DNA from: Stutzerimonas kunmingensis
Lineage (GTDB): Bacteria > Pseudomonadota > Gammaproteobacteria > Pseudomonadales > Pseudomonadaceae
Assembly (NCBI RefSeq): GCF_014764705.1
Contig: NZ_JACXXG010000024.1
Coordinates: 1-64,000 of the forward strand
Direction of reading: 5' to 3'
Length of the DNA stretch: 64,000 nucleotides
In this document: one piece after another, positions 9,579-21,008 of the stretch
Position numbering within the stretch: the first letter of the stretch is position 1
Layout: every line of letters begins with the position of its first letter
Made by a program: the position numbers and the translations under genes
Notes under the pieces: generated by a model
Database searches by the model: none
Seen by the model: only the letters and a program-made list of their open reading frames with translations
Told to the model about the DNA's origin: nothing

Positions 9579-10445
9579 TTAAACCGCGGCAGCGCCGCCG
9601 ACGATTTCCGAAATTTCCTGAGTGATCGCAGCCTGACGGGCCTTGTTGTAGACCAGTTGCAGGTCGCCGATCAGCTCACCGGCGTTGTCGGTTGCGTTCT
9701 TCATGGCAATCATCCGCGCGGCCTGTTCGGCTGCGCCGTTCTCAACCACCGCCTGATAGGCCTGGGACTCGATGAACCGTACCAGCAGAGCATCCAGCAG
9801 CTGCTGGGCGTCCGGCTCGTAGAGGTAGTCCCACTGACCTTTCTTGACCGGCTCGGCGTTCTCGTCTGCGGCCAGCGGCAGCAGTTGGTCGACCGTGGGC
9901 TTCTGGGTCATGGTGTTGATGAACTTGTTGGATACCAGGTACAAGCGATCGATACGGCCATTGTGGAAGCCGTCGAGCATGACCTTGACGCTGCCGATCA
10001 GATCATTGATCGACGGCTCTTCGCCGAGGTTGCCGATCGCTGCGACGACGTTGCCGCCGAAGCTGCGGAAGAAGCTCGCGCCTTTGTTGCCGATCACGCA
10101 GAGGTCGACTTCGACCTTCTGATCGTGCCACTCCTTCATGTTCTTGATCAGGACCTTGAACAGGTTGATGTTCAGGCCACCGCAAAGACCACGATCGGTC
10201 GACACGACGATGTAGCCGACACGCTTGACCGGACGCTCTACCATGAACGGATGACGGTATTCCGGGTTGGCAAAGGCCAGATGGCCGATTACCTGCCGGA
10301 TCCGCTCCGCATAAGGGCGGCTGGCAGCCATGCGCATCTGTGCCTTGCGCATCTTGCTGACCGCCACCTTTTCCATGGCGCTGGTGATCTTCTGCGTGCT
10401 TTTGATGCTCGCAATCTTGCTGCGAATCTCTTTTGCGCCTGCCAT
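9579..10445 (-). CDS. atpG: F1 ATP synthase subunit gamma
   Basis: This is the central rotor shaft that turns inside the alpha3beta3 hexamer. The 288-residue protein begins [20 protein letters not shown] and ends in an Ala-rich helix with [17 protein letters not shown]. Both are the conserved N- and C-terminal coiled coil of gamma. The middle Rossmann-like domain includes [11 protein letters not shown]. Length and position between atpA and atpD are standard. Confidence 0.98.
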   Translation of the reverse strand: MAGAKEIRSKIASIKSTQKITSAMEKVAVSKMRKAQMRMAASRPYAERIRQVIGHLAFANPEYRHPFMVERPVKRVGYIVVSTDRGLCGGLNINLFKVLIKNMKEWHDQKVEVDLCVIGNKGASFFRSFGGNVVAAIGNLGEEPSINDLIGSVKVMLDGFHNGRIDRLYLVSNKFINTMTQKPTVDQLLPLAADENAEPVKKGQWDYLYEPDAQQLLDALLVRFIESQAYQAVVENGAAEQAARMIAMKNATDNAGELIGDLQLVYNKARQAAITQEISEIVGGAAAV

Positions 10446-10495
10446 TTGACACCTATCGGGTTAGCAGGCGGGAGCCTCACGGCTCCCGCTGCGGC

Positions 10496-12040
10496 TTACC
10501 AGCTTTGAGTGGCCTTGAACTTCTCGATACCGGCCTTCAGGCCTGCGTCGATTTCGTCATTGAAGTCACCCTTCACGTTGATCTTCGCCATCAGATCGGC
10601 GAACTCGCGGTTGAAGAAGGCGATCAGGGCCTGCTCGAAGGCGCCAACCTTGGCCACTTCCACGTCCGTCAGGAAACCGCGCTCGGCGGCGTACAGGGAC
10701 AGGGACATGTCGGCGATGGACATCGGCGCGTACTGCTTCTGCTTCATCAGCTCGGTAACACGCTGACCATGCTCCAGCTGCTTGCGGGTCGCTTCGTCGA
10801 GATCGGAAGCGAACTGCGCGAACGCAGCCAGTTCACGGTACTGAGCCAGAGCGGTACGGATACCACCGGACAGCTTCTTGACGATCTTGGTCTGAGCAGC
10901 ACCACCAACACGGGATACCGAGATACCGGCGTTGACGGCCGGACGGATACCTGCGTTGAACATGGCCGATTCCAGGAAGATCTGACCGTCGGTGATGGAA
11001 ATCACGTTGGTCGGAACGAACGCGGAAACGTCGCCCGCCTGGGTTTCGATGATCGGCAGAGCGGTCAGCGAGCCGGTCTTGCCAGTTACGGCACCGTTGG
11101 TGAACTTCTCGACATACTCTTCGGAAACGCGCGACGCACGCTCCAGCAGACGGCTGTGGAGATAGAACACGTCGCCCGGATAGGCTTCACGTCCCGGCGG
11201 ACGACGCAGCAGCAGGGATATCTGGCGGTACGCCACAGCCTGCTTGGACAGATCGTCATACACGATCAGCGCGTCTTCACCGCGGTCGCGGAAGTACTCG
11301 CCCATGGTGCAACCAGCGTAAGGCGCCAGGTACTGCAGGGCAGCGGATTCGGAAGCGGACGCAGCAACAACGATGGTGTTGTGCAGCGCGCCGTGCTCTT
11401 CCAGCTTGCGAACCACGTTGGCGATGGTCGACTGCTTCTGACCGATGGCTACGTAGACACAGCGGATGCCGCTGTTCTTCTGGTTGATGATGGCGTCGAT
11501 GGCCAGGGCGGTCTTGCCGATCTGACGGTCGCCGATGATCAGCTCACGCTGGCCACGGCCTACCGGGATCATGGCGTCGACCGACTTGTAACCGGTCTGC
11601 ACCGGCTGGTCGACGGACTTACGCCAGATCACGCCCGGCGCAACCTTCTCGACTGCGTCAGTTGCCTGAGCGTTGATCGGGCCTTTGCCATCAATCGGGT
11701 TACCCAGTGCGTCGACAACGCGGCCCAGCAGTTCCGGACCAACCGGAACCTCAAGGATGCGGCCGGTGCACTTGGCGCTCATGCCTTCGGTCAGGCCCAG
11801 GTAGTTACCCAGAACCACGGCACCTACGGAGTCCTGCTCCAGGTTCAGTGCCATACCAAAGATGCCGCCAGGGAACTCGATCATTTCGCCGTACATGACG
11901 TCGGCCAGACCGTAGATACGTACGATACCGTCAGAAACGCTGACGACGGTGCCCTCATTACGGGCTTGAGCAGCGACATTCGATTTCTCAATGCGCTGCT
12001 TGATGATTTCACTAATCTCGGAAGGATTCAGTTGCTGCAT
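10496..12040 (-). CDS. atpA: F1 ATP synthase subunit alpha
   Basis: This is the non-catalytic nucleotide-binding subunit of the F1 hexamer and supplies the arginine finger. The 514-residue protein has Walker A GDRQIGKT (170-177), Walker B LIVYDDLS and the signature [14 protein letters not shown] near residues 365-380. The short N-terminal helix [17 protein letters not shown] binds the delta subunit. It lies between atpH and atpG with short gaps. Confidence 0.98.
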   Translation of the reverse strand: MQQLNPSEISEIIKQRIEKSNVAAQARNEGTVVSVSDGIVRIYGLADVMYGEMIEFPGGIFGMALNLEQDSVGAVVLGNYLGLTEGMSAKCTGRILEVPVGPELLGRVVDALGNPIDGKGPINAQATDAVEKVAPGVIWRKSVDQPVQTGYKSVDAMIPVGRGQRELIIGDRQIGKTALAIDAIINQKNSGIRCVYVAIGQKQSTIANVVRKLEEHGALHNTIVVAASASESAALQYLAPYAGCTMGEYFRDRGEDALIVYDDLSKQAVAYRQISLLLRRPPGREAYPGDVFYLHSRLLERASRVSEEYVEKFTNGAVTGKTGSLTALPIIETQAGDVSAFVPTNVISITDGQIFLESAMFNAGIRPAVNAGISVSRVGGAAQTKIVKKLSGGIRTALAQYRELAAFAQFASDLDEATRKQLEHGQRVTELMKQKQYAPMSIADMSLSLYAAERGFLTDVEVAKVGAFEQALIAFFNREFADLMAKINVKGDFNDEIDAGLKAGIEKFKATQSW

Positions 12041-12055
12041 GCCATGACCCTCAAA

Positions 12056-12592
12056 TCAGGATTTCAACGATTCGGCCAACTGGCTCAGTTTGCCGCGGAC
12101 CGAACCGTCGACAACCACATCACCGGCGCGAATCAACACGCCGCCGATCAGCGCAGGATTCACGGCCTGCTGGAGGTTGACGGTGCGATCTAGCCGCTTC
12201 GACAGGGCGGCAGCCAAAGTTTGGAGTTGCTCGTTGCTGAGCTCGAAGGCGGTTTCAACTTCTGCCTCGAGCGTTTTCTCGGCTTGCGCCTTGATGTCCT
12301 CGTACAGCTCCCACACGGTCGGCAGTACCGACAGGCGATCGTTCTCGCCAAGGGTCTGGACGTAGTTGCGGAAAGCTTCGTCGGCGTCGTCACCGAGTAG
12401 ACGCACCAGCCCCTGGACCTTGCTTTCGCTGGTCAGGCGGGGGTCGTTCAGCAACGCTGCGACTTCTGGGACTTCAACAGCGATGGCGGCCAGGTTCAGC
12501 ATTTTCGACCAGGACTCGGTCGTTCCTGCGGCGCTGGCAAACTCGAAAGCGGCTTTCGCGTAAGGCCGAGCAAGCGTCTGGGTATTGATCAT
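12056..12592 (-). CDS. atpH: F1 ATP synthase subunit delta
   Basis: Delta joins the F1 head to the peripheral stalk. The 178-residue protein has the characteristic start TLARPYAKAAFEFA and the C-terminal motif NPALIGGVLIRAGDVVVDGSVRGKL, both OSCP/delta signatures. It lies between atpF and atpA, as in other proteobacterial atp operons, with only a dozen or so bases on each side. Confidence 0.97.
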   Translation of the reverse strand: MINTQTLARPYAKAAFEFASAAGTTESWSKMLNLAAIAVEVPEVAALLNDPRLTSESKVQGLVRLLGDDADEAFRNYVQTLGENDRLSVLPTVWELYEDIKAQAEKTLEAEVETAFELSNEQLQTLAAALSKRLDRTVNLQQAVNPALIGGVLIRAGDVVVDGSVRGKLSQLAESLKS

Positions 12593-12604
12593 CGCTTGCC
12601 TCGC

Positions 12605-13075
12605 TTAGAGTTGGGAGGCCAGTTTTTCGACCAGCTCGTTGTGCACCTTGGCGTCCACCTGGGACTCCAGGATCTTCTCTGCACCGGCGACGGCAAGAGC
12701 CGCTACCTGATTGCGCAGTTGGTCCCTGGCACGGTTCACTTCCTGTTCGATCTCGGCGCGGGCGCCGGCGACCAGTCGCTCGCCTTCGACACGTGCCTGC
12801 TGCTTGGCTTCCTCGATGATCGCATTGGCGTGCTTGTTCGCCTGCTCGATGATCTGGGCTGCCTGCTCCTTGGTCTCGCGGAGGGTGTTGGACACCTTGT
12901 CCTGAGCCAGTTTCAGGTCTTGCTGCGCACGGCCTGCCGCATCCAGTCCTTCAGCGATCTTCTTCTGGCGCGCTGCCATGGCTGCCGTGATTGGCGGCCA
13001 GACGAGCTTCATGCAGAACCAGACGAAGATAGCGAAGGCGAGCGTTTGACCGAACAGCGTCAAGTTAATGTTCAC
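12605..13075 (-). CDS. atpF: Fo ATP synthase subunit b
   Basis: Subunit b forms the dimeric peripheral stalk. The 156-residue protein has one N-terminal membrane segment (about 5-25, [26 protein letters not shown]) followed by a long charged coiled coil rich in Ala, Glu, Lys and Gln. It starts with GTG (13075) after a GAGGTAA ribosome-binding site. It lies between atpE and atpH. Confidence 0.97.
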   Translation of the reverse strand: MNINLTLFGQTLAFAIFVWFCMKLVWPPITAAMAARQKKIAEGLDAAGRAQQDLKLAQDKVSNTLRETKEQAAQIIEQANKHANAIIEEAKQQARVEGERLVAGARAEIEQEVNRARDQLRNQVAALAVAGAEKILESQVDAKVHNELVEKLASQL

Positions 13076-13167
13076 AGCGATTTACCTCGTGCTATCTCGT
13101 TCAACGCGGGAGTCATTCCACGGCGACGGGGCTCGCCCGGCGAACCCCATCTCAAACCGGAAAGTGA

Positions 13168-13410
<243 letters not shown>

Positions 13411-13452
13411 CTAAGGGGGGTTAAGGTTTTTCGGTTAAAGCGTTAGCGGTTT

Positions 13453-14720
<1,268 letters not shown>

Positions 14721-14781
14721 CTGAATTCCATCGCTGTAGCAGGCCGCGTAAATAATTGTCCGCAGTCAAAAAAGCGCGGCG

Positions 14782-14810
14782 AGTATAGGAGCAGGCCAGC
14801 CAGGGTTCAA
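14782..14810 (-). promoter_or_regulatory. Sigma-70 promoter of the atp operon
   Basis: On the minus strand TTGAAC (14810-14805) and TATACT (14787-14782) are separated by exactly 17 bases, close to the sigma-70 consensus. The element reads into atpI and lies in the gap after the parB stop at 14854. No other promoter of this quality is visible for the nine-gene atp operon. Confidence 0.7.
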
Positions 14811-14853
14811 CTCTCCGGTAGTATTTTCCGACCGGCACTACAAACAATTTGTA

Positions 14854-15726
14854 TCAGCGGATGTGGGCCAATACACCCTGCAGTTCATCCAGCGAACTGT
14901 AGCGGATCACAAGCTGCCCTTTGCCCCTCTGTCCGTGCTTGATCTGCACCGGAGAGCCCAGGCGTTCCGCCAGGCGCTGCTCCAGACGGCTGATGTCCGG
15001 GTCGACCTTGACTTCGGCTTTCGGTGTTTCCTTGCTGCTCAACCACTGACGCACCAGGGCTTCGGTCTGGCGCACGGTCAGCCCACGTGCGACAACGTGC
15101 CGCGCGCCTTCGACCTGCTGTTCCGCCGGCAGACCTAGCAATGCTCGCGCGTGGCCCATCTCCAGGTCACCGTGTGACAGCAGCGTCTTGATCTCTTCCG
15201 GCAGCGCAATCAGGCGCAGCAAATTGCTTATCGAGACACGCGACTTGCCTACCGCGTCGGCAACTTGCTGCTGGGTCAGCTGGAACTCCTGTTGCAAGCG
15301 CTGCAGTGCGACGGCTTCTTCGATCGGATTCAGGTCTTCGCGCTGGATGTTCTCGATCAGCGCCATGGCAATGGCCGCCTCGTCCGGCACTTCGCGAACC
15401 AGCGCCGGCACCTTCTCCAACCCGGCCTGCTGGCTGGCGCGCCAGCGACGTTCACCGGCGATGATCTCGAAACGGCCACCGCTGACGGGACGCACCACGA
15501 TCGGCTGCATCACGCCGTGGTTCTTGATCGACTGGGCCAGCTCCTCCAGGGCCTGCGGGTCCATATCGCGGCGCGGCTGGTACTTGCCGCGCTGGATCAG
15601 GTCCAGCGGCAGGTGCTGGAGTTCACGGGTATCGACCTTCGCAGCCTCTTCCTGCATTGCCGAAACGCTGGCGCCGCCGAGCAGGGCGTCGAGTCCACGG
15701 CCTAGGCCTCTTTTCTTGGTCGCCAT
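14854..15726 (-). CDS. parB: Chromosome-partitioning protein ParB
   Basis: ParB binds parS sites near the origin, spreads as a CTP-dependent clamp and recruits ParA and SMC. The 290-residue protein has the N-terminal ParA-stimulating start MATKKRGLGRGLDALLGG, the CTP-binding GERRWRA box (91-97), a helix-turn-helix DNA-binding core (about 130-190) and a C-terminal dimerisation domain. It follows parA by 9 bases. Two matching parS sites lie about 11 kb away inside recF. Confidence 0.97.
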   Translation of the reverse strand: MATKKRGLGRGLDALLGGASVSAMQEEAAKVDTRELQHLPLDLIQRGKYQPRRDMDPQALEELAQSIKNHGVMQPIVVRPVSGGRFEIIAGERRWRASQQAGLEKVPALVREVPDEAAIAMALIENIQREDLNPIEEAVALQRLQQEFQLTQQQVADAVGKSRVSISNLLRLIALPEEIKTLLSHGDLEMGHARALLGLPAEQQVEGARHVVARGLTVRQTEALVRQWLSSKETPKAEVKVDPDISRLEQRLAERLGSPVQIKHGQRGKGQLVIRYSSLDELQGVLAHIR

Positions 15727-15735
15727 GAGTAGTCC

Positions 15736-16524
15736 TTATGCGGGGGCGCCACGCGCCGACTGGCGCTGGCGTCGCGACAGTTCACCGGCCAGGGCCAGAT
15801 AGGCCAGAGCGCCCTTGGATTGCTTGTCGTAGACCAGCGCCGGCATGCCGTGGCTGGGGGCCTCGGCGAGCCGGACGTTGCGCGGGATAACGGTGTCGTA
15901 GAGTTTGTCGCCGAAATGCGCCTTGAGCTGTTCGGATACATCGTTGGTCAGACTGCTGCGCGGGTCGTACATGGTGCGCAGCAGGCCTTCGATCTTCAGG
16001 CTGGGGTTGAGCGCCTGGCCGATACGCTGGATCGAATTGACCAGATCGGTAAGCCCTTCGAGCGCGTAATACTCGCACTGCATGGGAATGATGACGCCGT
16101 CCGACGCAGCCAGCGCGTTGATGGTCAGCATCGACAGCGACGGCGGGCAATCGATGAGGATGTAGTCGTAGTTCTCCCGCACCGGTGCCAGTGCTTCACG
16201 CAGGCGTTTTTCCTTGGCCGGCAGATTCAGCAGGGCCACTTCCGCCGCGGTCAGGTCGCGATTGGCCGGCAGCAACTGATAGCCGCCATGCTCGGAGAAC
16301 TGCATGGCATCCACCAGGCTGCATTCGCCGATCAGTACGTCGTAGATCGAGTACTCCAGTCCGAGCTTGTCCACACCGCTACCAGTGGTGGCGTTGCCCT
16401 GGGGGTCGAGATCGATCAGCAACACGCGGCGACGCGTGGCAACCAGCGAAGCCGCAAGGTTGATGCAGGTGGTGGTCTTGGCGACACCGCCCTTCTGGTT
16501 GGCAATGGCGAAAACTTTAGCCAT
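15736..16524 (-). CDS. parA: Chromosome-partitioning ATPase ParA (Soj type)
   Basis: ParA binds the nucleoid as an ATP dimer and moves ParB-parS complexes apart. The 262-residue protein has the deviant Walker A KGGVAKTT (11-18), Walker A' LLIDLDPQGNATTGSG and Walker B YILIDCPPSL. There is no N-terminal helix-turn-helix, so it is the small chromosomal type. It lies in the rsmG-parA-parB order usual for Pseudomonas. Confidence 0.97.
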   Translation of the reverse strand: MAKVFAIANQKGGVAKTTTCINLAASLVATRRRVLLIDLDPQGNATTGSGVDKLGLEYSIYDVLIGECSLVDAMQFSEHGGYQLLPANRDLTAAEVALLNLPAKEKRLREALAPVRENYDYILIDCPPSLSMLTINALAASDGVIIPMQCEYYALEGLTDLVNSIQRIGQALNPSLKIEGLLRTMYDPRSSLTNDVSEQLKAHFGDKLYDTVIPRNVRLAEAPSHGMPALVYDKQSKGALAYLALAGELSRRQRQSARGAPA

Positions 16525-16542
16525 GGTCAGTGTCTGTCCGGG

Positions 16543-17190
16543 TCATGAAGTGCGGCGCAGTATCAGCAGATGGCGCTGGCCTTGGCAACCGGGAACCTTG
16601 AGTACGTGACAGGCATCGAGGCGGAAGTCGGCGGGCAGCCGTTGCAGTTCGTCGTCCGGCTGCACGCCCTTCATCGCCAACCAGCGCGTCTGAGTATTGC
16701 CCAGATGCCGCGTCCAGCTGGCGAAGTCCTCAAGGGAACTGAAGGCGCGCGAGGTGATGCCGTCGAAGGCTTCCGCCGGCTGGAACTGCTCGACGCGGCT
16801 GTGCACGACCTCGAGGTTGGCCAGTTTCAGCTCCAGCTTCACCTGCGTCAGGAATCGCGTCTTTTTCCCATTGGAGTCCAGCAGCGTGAAGCTGCGATCA
16901 GGAAACATGATCGCCAGCGGCACGCCAGGCATGCCACCACCGCTGCCGACGTCCAGCCAGGTCTGTCCGGACTCGGCAACGAAGGACACCACGCTCAGGC
17001 TGTCGAGCAGGTGTCGCGAAACCATTTCGTCGGGATCGCGCACCGCGGTGAGGTTGTAGGCCTTGTTCCACTTGATCAGCAGTGCCAGGTAGGCCAGCAA
17101 CTGCTGCTGTTGCCCTTCACTCAGCTCGACGCCGAGCGCCTGGGCGCCGCGCACGAGTTCGGCGGCATGGGATTCGCTGACCAGACTCAT
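16543..17190 (-). CDS. rsmG: 16S rRNA (guanine527-N7)-methyltransferase
   Basis: RsmG methylates G527 of 16S rRNA using SAM. The 215-residue protein has the SAM-binding loop [14 protein letters not shown] (79-92) and the [12 protein letters not shown] segment near residue 45 typical of GidB/RsmG. Its ATG shares one base with the mnmG stop (TGATG), so it is translationally coupled to mnmG. Confidence 0.97.
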   Translation of the reverse strand: MSLVSESHAAELVRGAQALGVELSEGQQQQLLAYLALLIKWNKAYNLTAVRDPDEMVSRHLLDSLSVVSFVAESGQTWLDVGSGGGMPGVPLAIMFPDRSFTLLDSNGKKTRFLTQVKLELKLANLEVVHSRVEQFQPAEAFDGITSRAFSSLEDFASWTRHLGNTQTRWLAMKGVQPDDELQRLPADFRLDACHVLKVPGCQGQRHLLILRRTS

Positions 17191-19082
17191 CAGGCGCTCT
17201 GCTCCAGCTGCTGGCCGGCATTGCGCTTCTTCAGATGAATCATCAGCAGCGACACCGCAGCGGGCGTGACTCCCGGAATACGCGAGGCCTGCCCGAGCGT
17301 CTCAGGCCTTGCCTGACCGAGCTTGTGCTGAATCTCCTTCGACAAGCCCGGAATCGTTGTGTAGTCGAGATTCTCCGGCAAGGCGATGTTTTCGCTGGCA
17401 CGCAGTCGTTCGATCTCGTCCTGCTGCCGTTCGATGTAGCCGGCGTACTTGGTCTTAATCTCGACCTGCTCGGCGACCTGAGGATCCTGCGCACCGTCAC
17501 CGGTCAGTTCGATCAGGCTCTGGTAATCGATTTCCGGACGGGCCAGCAGATTGAGCAGGTTGTACTCGCGAGCCAGCGGGCTGCCGAAACGCTCGGCGAT
17601 GGCATCGCCCTGTGGTGTGCCGGGACGAACCCAGCAACTCTTCAGGCGCTGCTCCTCGAGCTCGATACCTTCGCGCTTGGCGCAGAACGCAGCCCAGCGG
17701 GCATCGTCCACCAGACCCAGTTCGCGGCCCTTCTCGGTCAGACGAAGATCGGCATTGTCCTCACGCAGGATCAGCCGGTATTCGGCACGCGAGGTGAACA
17801 TCCGATAGGGCTCCTGGGTACCGAGGGTGATCAGGTCATCGACCAGCACGCCTAGGTAGGCCTCATCGCGACGCGGACACCAGCTGTCCTTGCCCTGCGC
17901 CCGCAGCGCAGCGTTGGCTCCGGCGAGCAGTCCCTGGGCACCAGCTTCTTCGTAACCGGTGGTGCCATTGATCTGGCCGGCGAAGAATAGCCCGCCGATC
18001 ACCTTGGTCTCCAGGCTGTACTTGAGATCACGTGGGTCGAAGTAGTCGTACTCGATGGCATAGCCCGGCCGTACGATGTGGGCGTTCTCCATGCCACGGA
18101 TGCTCTGCACGATCTGCAGCTGCACATCGAACGGCAACGAGGTGGAGATGCCGTTGGGATACAGCTCATGAGTGGTCAGGCCTTCGGGCTCGAGGAAAAC
18201 CTGATGGCTGTCCTTGTCGGCAAAACGATGGATCTTGTCTTCGATCGACGGGCAGTAGCGCGGCCCGACGCCTTCGATCACGCCGGAATACATCGGCGAA
18301 CGATCGAGGTTGGCGGCAATGATTTCGTGCGTTCGCGCGTTGGTGTGAGTGATCCAGCAGCTGACCTGCGGCGGGTGTTGCTCACGATTGCCCATGAACG
18401 ACATCACCGGCAGCGGTGTGTCGCCCGGTTGCTCGGTCATAAGAGAAAAATCCACCGAACGACCATCGATACGTGGCGGCGTACCGGTCTTCAGCCGACC
18501 GACGCGCAGCGGCAACTCGCGCAGCCGGTGAGCCAAAGCGATCGAAGGCGGATCGCCTGCGCGCCCGCCTGAATAGTTCTGCAGGCCAATGTGGATAAGT
18601 CCACCGAGGAAGGTCCCGGTGGTCAGCACCACGGAATCCGCGAGGAAACGCAGGCCCATCTGGGTCACGACACCCCGGACCTGATCCTGCTCGACGATGA
18701 GGTCGTCCGCCGCCTGTTGAAATATCCACAGGTTCGGCTGGTTTTCCAGAGTGTCACGAATAGCAGCTTTGTAGAGCACGCGGTCAGCTTGCGCTCGGGT
18801 GGCTCGAACGGCTGGCCCCTTGCGGCTGTTGAGCACGCGAAACTGGATGCCGCCCTTGTCGGTGGCCATCGCCATGGCCCCACCCAACGCATCGATTTCC
18901 TTGACCAGATGACTCTTGCCGATGCCACCGATGGCTGGGTTGCAGCTCATCTGGCCAAGGGTTTCCACATTGTGGCTGAGCAGCAGGGTCTTCACGCCCA
19001 TGCGTGCCGCTGCAAGCGCAGCCTCGGTGCCGGCATGGCCGCCGCCGATAACGATCACGTCAAAACGGGAAGGGAAGTCCAC
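17190..19082 (-). CDS. mnmG: tRNA uridine-5-carboxymethylaminomethyl modification enzyme MnmG
   Basis: With MnmE, MnmG installs the cmnm5/nm5 group on U34 of several tRNAs, using FAD and methylene-THF. The 630-residue protein has the FAD-binding [10 protein letters not shown] near residue 13, [22 protein letters not shown], and a C-terminal helical domain for MnmE contact. I choose the second of two adjacent GTG codons (19082, [15 protein letters not shown]); the GAGG site is correctly spaced for it. Upstream lies a DnaA-box-rich region. Confidence 0.97.
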   Translation of the reverse strand: MDFPSRFDVIVIGGGHAGTEAALAAARMGVKTLLLSHNVETLGQMSCNPAIGGIGKSHLVKEIDALGGAMAMATDKGGIQFRVLNSRKGPAVRATRAQADRVLYKAAIRDTLENQPNLWIFQQAADDLIVEQDQVRGVVTQMGLRFLADSVVLTTGTFLGGLIHIGLQNYSGGRAGDPPSIALAHRLRELPLRVGRLKTGTPPRIDGRSVDFSLMTEQPGDTPLPVMSFMGNREQHPPQVSCWITHTNARTHEIIAANLDRSPMYSGVIEGVGPRYCPSIEDKIHRFADKDSHQVFLEPEGLTTHELYPNGISTSLPFDVQLQIVQSIRGMENAHIVRPGYAIEYDYFDPRDLKYSLETKVIGGLFFAGQINGTTGYEEAGAQGLLAGANAALRAQGKDSWCPRRDEAYLGVLVDDLITLGTQEPYRMFTSRAEYRLILREDNADLRLTEKGRELGLVDDARWAAFCAKREGIELEEQRLKSCWVRPGTPQGDAIAERFGSPLAREYNLLNLLARPEIDYQSLIELTGDGAQDPQVAEQVEIKTKYAGYIERQQDEIERLRASENIALPENLDYTTIPGLSKEIQHKLGQARPETLGQASRIPGVTPAAVSLLMIHLKKRNAGQQLEQSA

Positions 19083-19568
19083 CACGCACCTCGTGCCTGT
19101 TCAGATGGGAATTCGGGAAGCCGCGAAGTATAGGGATTTAGCCAGTGCTAAAGAAGGGCTCTGAGCAAAAAATGACCAACCATCTGGCGGAGGCGAGTCG
19201 GTGGATAAACATTAGAAATAGAAAAGAAATATATAAGAAGCTTATTTATGTGTTTATAAATGGTGAAGCTCATTTCTGTGGATAACCACGTGGAGCCCTC
19301 TGCAGGCCTTTCTTGTGGCGAAGGATAAACCTGTGCTGCGGCTGGGCGCTGACGGTGTGAATACCGTCAGCATCCTGTGGATTAAAGTTAATCTTATGCA
19401 CAGAGGGGTTTTTCACCAGCTTACGCCATGACTTTTCTACTGCCCTTAGGCAGCCTTTTCCACAGGGCTCATGGCGGGAATTTTCGGCAGCCGAATGCCA
19501 TCTCCACGAATTTTCAGCGTAGCGTTGTGCATGAAAGGGGGGCGGGCGTGGTTAGCGCCCGTGCAGTG
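19083..19568. other. DnaA-box-rich, AT-rich intergenic region (second origin-like element)
   Basis: Between mnmG and mnmE lies an AT-rich stretch (19209-19262) containing AAAAGAAATATATAAG. It is followed by DnaA-box-like 9-mers: GGTGGATAA (19200-19208), a perfect TGTGGATAA (19277-19285), TGTGGATTA (19376-19384), TTATGCACA (19394-19402) and TTTTCCACA (19456-19464). The order of the AT run, the CTGTGGATA box, the GGATTAAA block and the CTGCCCTNAGG block is the same as in the rpmH-dnaA region. A GACGGT/ACCGTC hairpin lies near 19351-19369. Earlier work on Pseudomonas reported origin activity in this neighbourhood, as I recall. No gene is seen here. Confidence 0.6.
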
Positions 19569-20936
19569 TCATTTGCCGATGCAGAAGCTCGAGAAAATTC
19601 GCCCGAGCAGGTCGTCTGAGCTGAACGCGCCTGTGATCTCACCGAGTGCCTGTTGTGCCAGGCGCAGATCCTCTGCCAGCAGCTCACCGGCGCCGGCCAG
19701 CGTCAGTTGGGCATGGCCATGCTCCAGGTACTGGTCAGCCAGACGCAGTGCGTCCAGATGGCGACGTCGGGCGCTGAAGCTGCTTTCAGCGGTCTGCTCG
19801 TAGCCCATGCACTGCTTGAGGTGTTCGCGCAACAACTCGATACCTTCGCCGGATCGTGCGCACAGGCTCAGGGTTGCCTGTCCGTTGTCGTCGAAGCGAA
19901 TCGAGATCGGCTCACCGCTCAGGTCAGCCTTGTTCCGAATCAGCGTCACCCGGTTCGGCGCAGGGTTGGATTCGAGAAACTCCGGCCAAAGGGCTAGTGG
20001 GTCCTGCGCCTCAGGCGCACTGGCATCGACCATCAGGAGTACCCTGTCCGCTTCGCCGATGGCGCTGAGCGCGCGCTGCACACCGATCCGCTCGACCTGA
20101 TCTTCGGTATCGCGTAGGCCCGCGGTATCGACGACATGCAGCGGCATGCCGTCGATCAGGATGTGTTCGCGCAGGACATCGCGGGTGGTGCCGGCAATAT
20201 CGGTGACAATGGCGGCCTCACGGCCCGCCAGTGCGTTGAGCAGACTGGACTTGCCAGCGTTGGGGCGCCCTGCGATCACCACGGTCATTCCGTCGCGCAG
20301 CAAGGCGCCCTGCCCGGCTTCGCGCAGCACTGTGGATAACTCGGCTTTCACGGCATCCAATTGTGCCAGGACATGCCCATCGGCGAGGAAGTCGATCTCT
20401 TCTTCGGGAAAATCGATCGCCGCTTCGACATAGATACGCAGCTGAATCAGTCTTTCGGTCAACTGATGCACGCGGCGAGAGAATTCGCCCTGTAGCGAAC
20501 GCACCGCATTGCGCGCGGCCTGCGCCGAACTCGCTTCGATAAGGTCGGCGATCGCCTCGGCCTGGGCCAGATCGAGCTTGTCGTTAAGGAATGCGCGTTC
20601 ACTGAATTCGCCTGGCCGAGCCAGACGAACGCCGAGCTCGACGCAGCGTTGCAGCAGCATATCCATGACAACCGGGCCGCCATGCCCCTGCAGTTCGAGT
20701 ACGTCCTCACCGGTGAACGAATGCGGTCCCGGAAAGAACAGTAGCAGGCCTTCGTCGATCACCTCGCCGTCGTCTGCGTGAAATGCACCGTAATGTGCGT
20801 GGCGCGGCGTTGGCTCACGGCCGGTCAGGGTAATGGCGATAGCCTTGGACCGTGGCCCTGATACCCGAACGATGCCTACTCCTCCGCGCCCCGGCGCGGT
20901 AGCGACGGCGGCAATGGTGTCGCGAACTGGATTCAT
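19569..20936 (-). CDS. mnmE: tRNA modification GTPase MnmE
   Basis: MnmE is the GTPase partner of MnmG in U34 tRNA modification. The 455-residue protein has the N-terminal tetrahydrofolate-binding domain, an inserted Ras-like G domain with G1 GRPNAGKS (223-230), G3 [13 protein letters not shown] and NKAD (G4). It ends in the catalytic C-terminal tetrad CIGK (452-455). It lies downstream of yidC. Confidence 0.98.
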   Translation of the reverse strand: MNPVRDTIAAVATAPGRGGVGIVRVSGPRSKAIAITLTGREPTPRHAHYGAFHADDGEVIDEGLLLFFPGPHSFTGEDVLELQGHGGPVVMDMLLQRCVELGVRLARPGEFSERAFLNDKLDLAQAEAIADLIEASSAQAARNAVRSLQGEFSRRVHQLTERLIQLRIYVEAAIDFPEEEIDFLADGHVLAQLDAVKAELSTVLREAGQGALLRDGMTVVIAGRPNAGKSSLLNALAGREAAIVTDIAGTTRDVLREHILIDGMPLHVVDTAGLRDTEDQVERIGVQRALSAIGEADRVLLMVDASAPEAQDPLALWPEFLESNPAPNRVTLIRNKADLSGEPISIRFDDNGQATLSLCARSGEGIELLREHLKQCMGYEQTAESSFSARRRHLDALRLADQYLEHGHAQLTLAGAGELLAEDLRLAQQALGEITGAFSSDDLLGRIFSSFCIGK

Positions 20937-20964
20937 GCGGCCTCCTTTCTGGACGGCAGATAGC

Positions 20965-20990
20965 AGAACGCCCCAATCAAGGGGCGTTCT
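20965..20990 (-). terminator. Hairpin between yidC and mnmE
   Basis: AGAACGCCCC (20965-20974) and GGGGCGTTCT (20981-20990) form a perfect 10-bp stem with a six-base loop in the 72-bp gap between yidC and mnmE. No T-tract follows on the minus strand, so it may be an attenuator, a pausing site or a transcript-processing stem instead of a full terminator. Confidence 0.5.
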
Positions 20991-21008
20991 GCATTGGCGG
21001 TTGAGGCG

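Noticed and set aside
19286-19293. CCACGTGG core resembling parS beside the mnmG-mnmE DnaA box
   Set aside because: Only the 8-bp core matches; the flanks (ATAA and AGCC) do not fit the 16-bp parS consensus.
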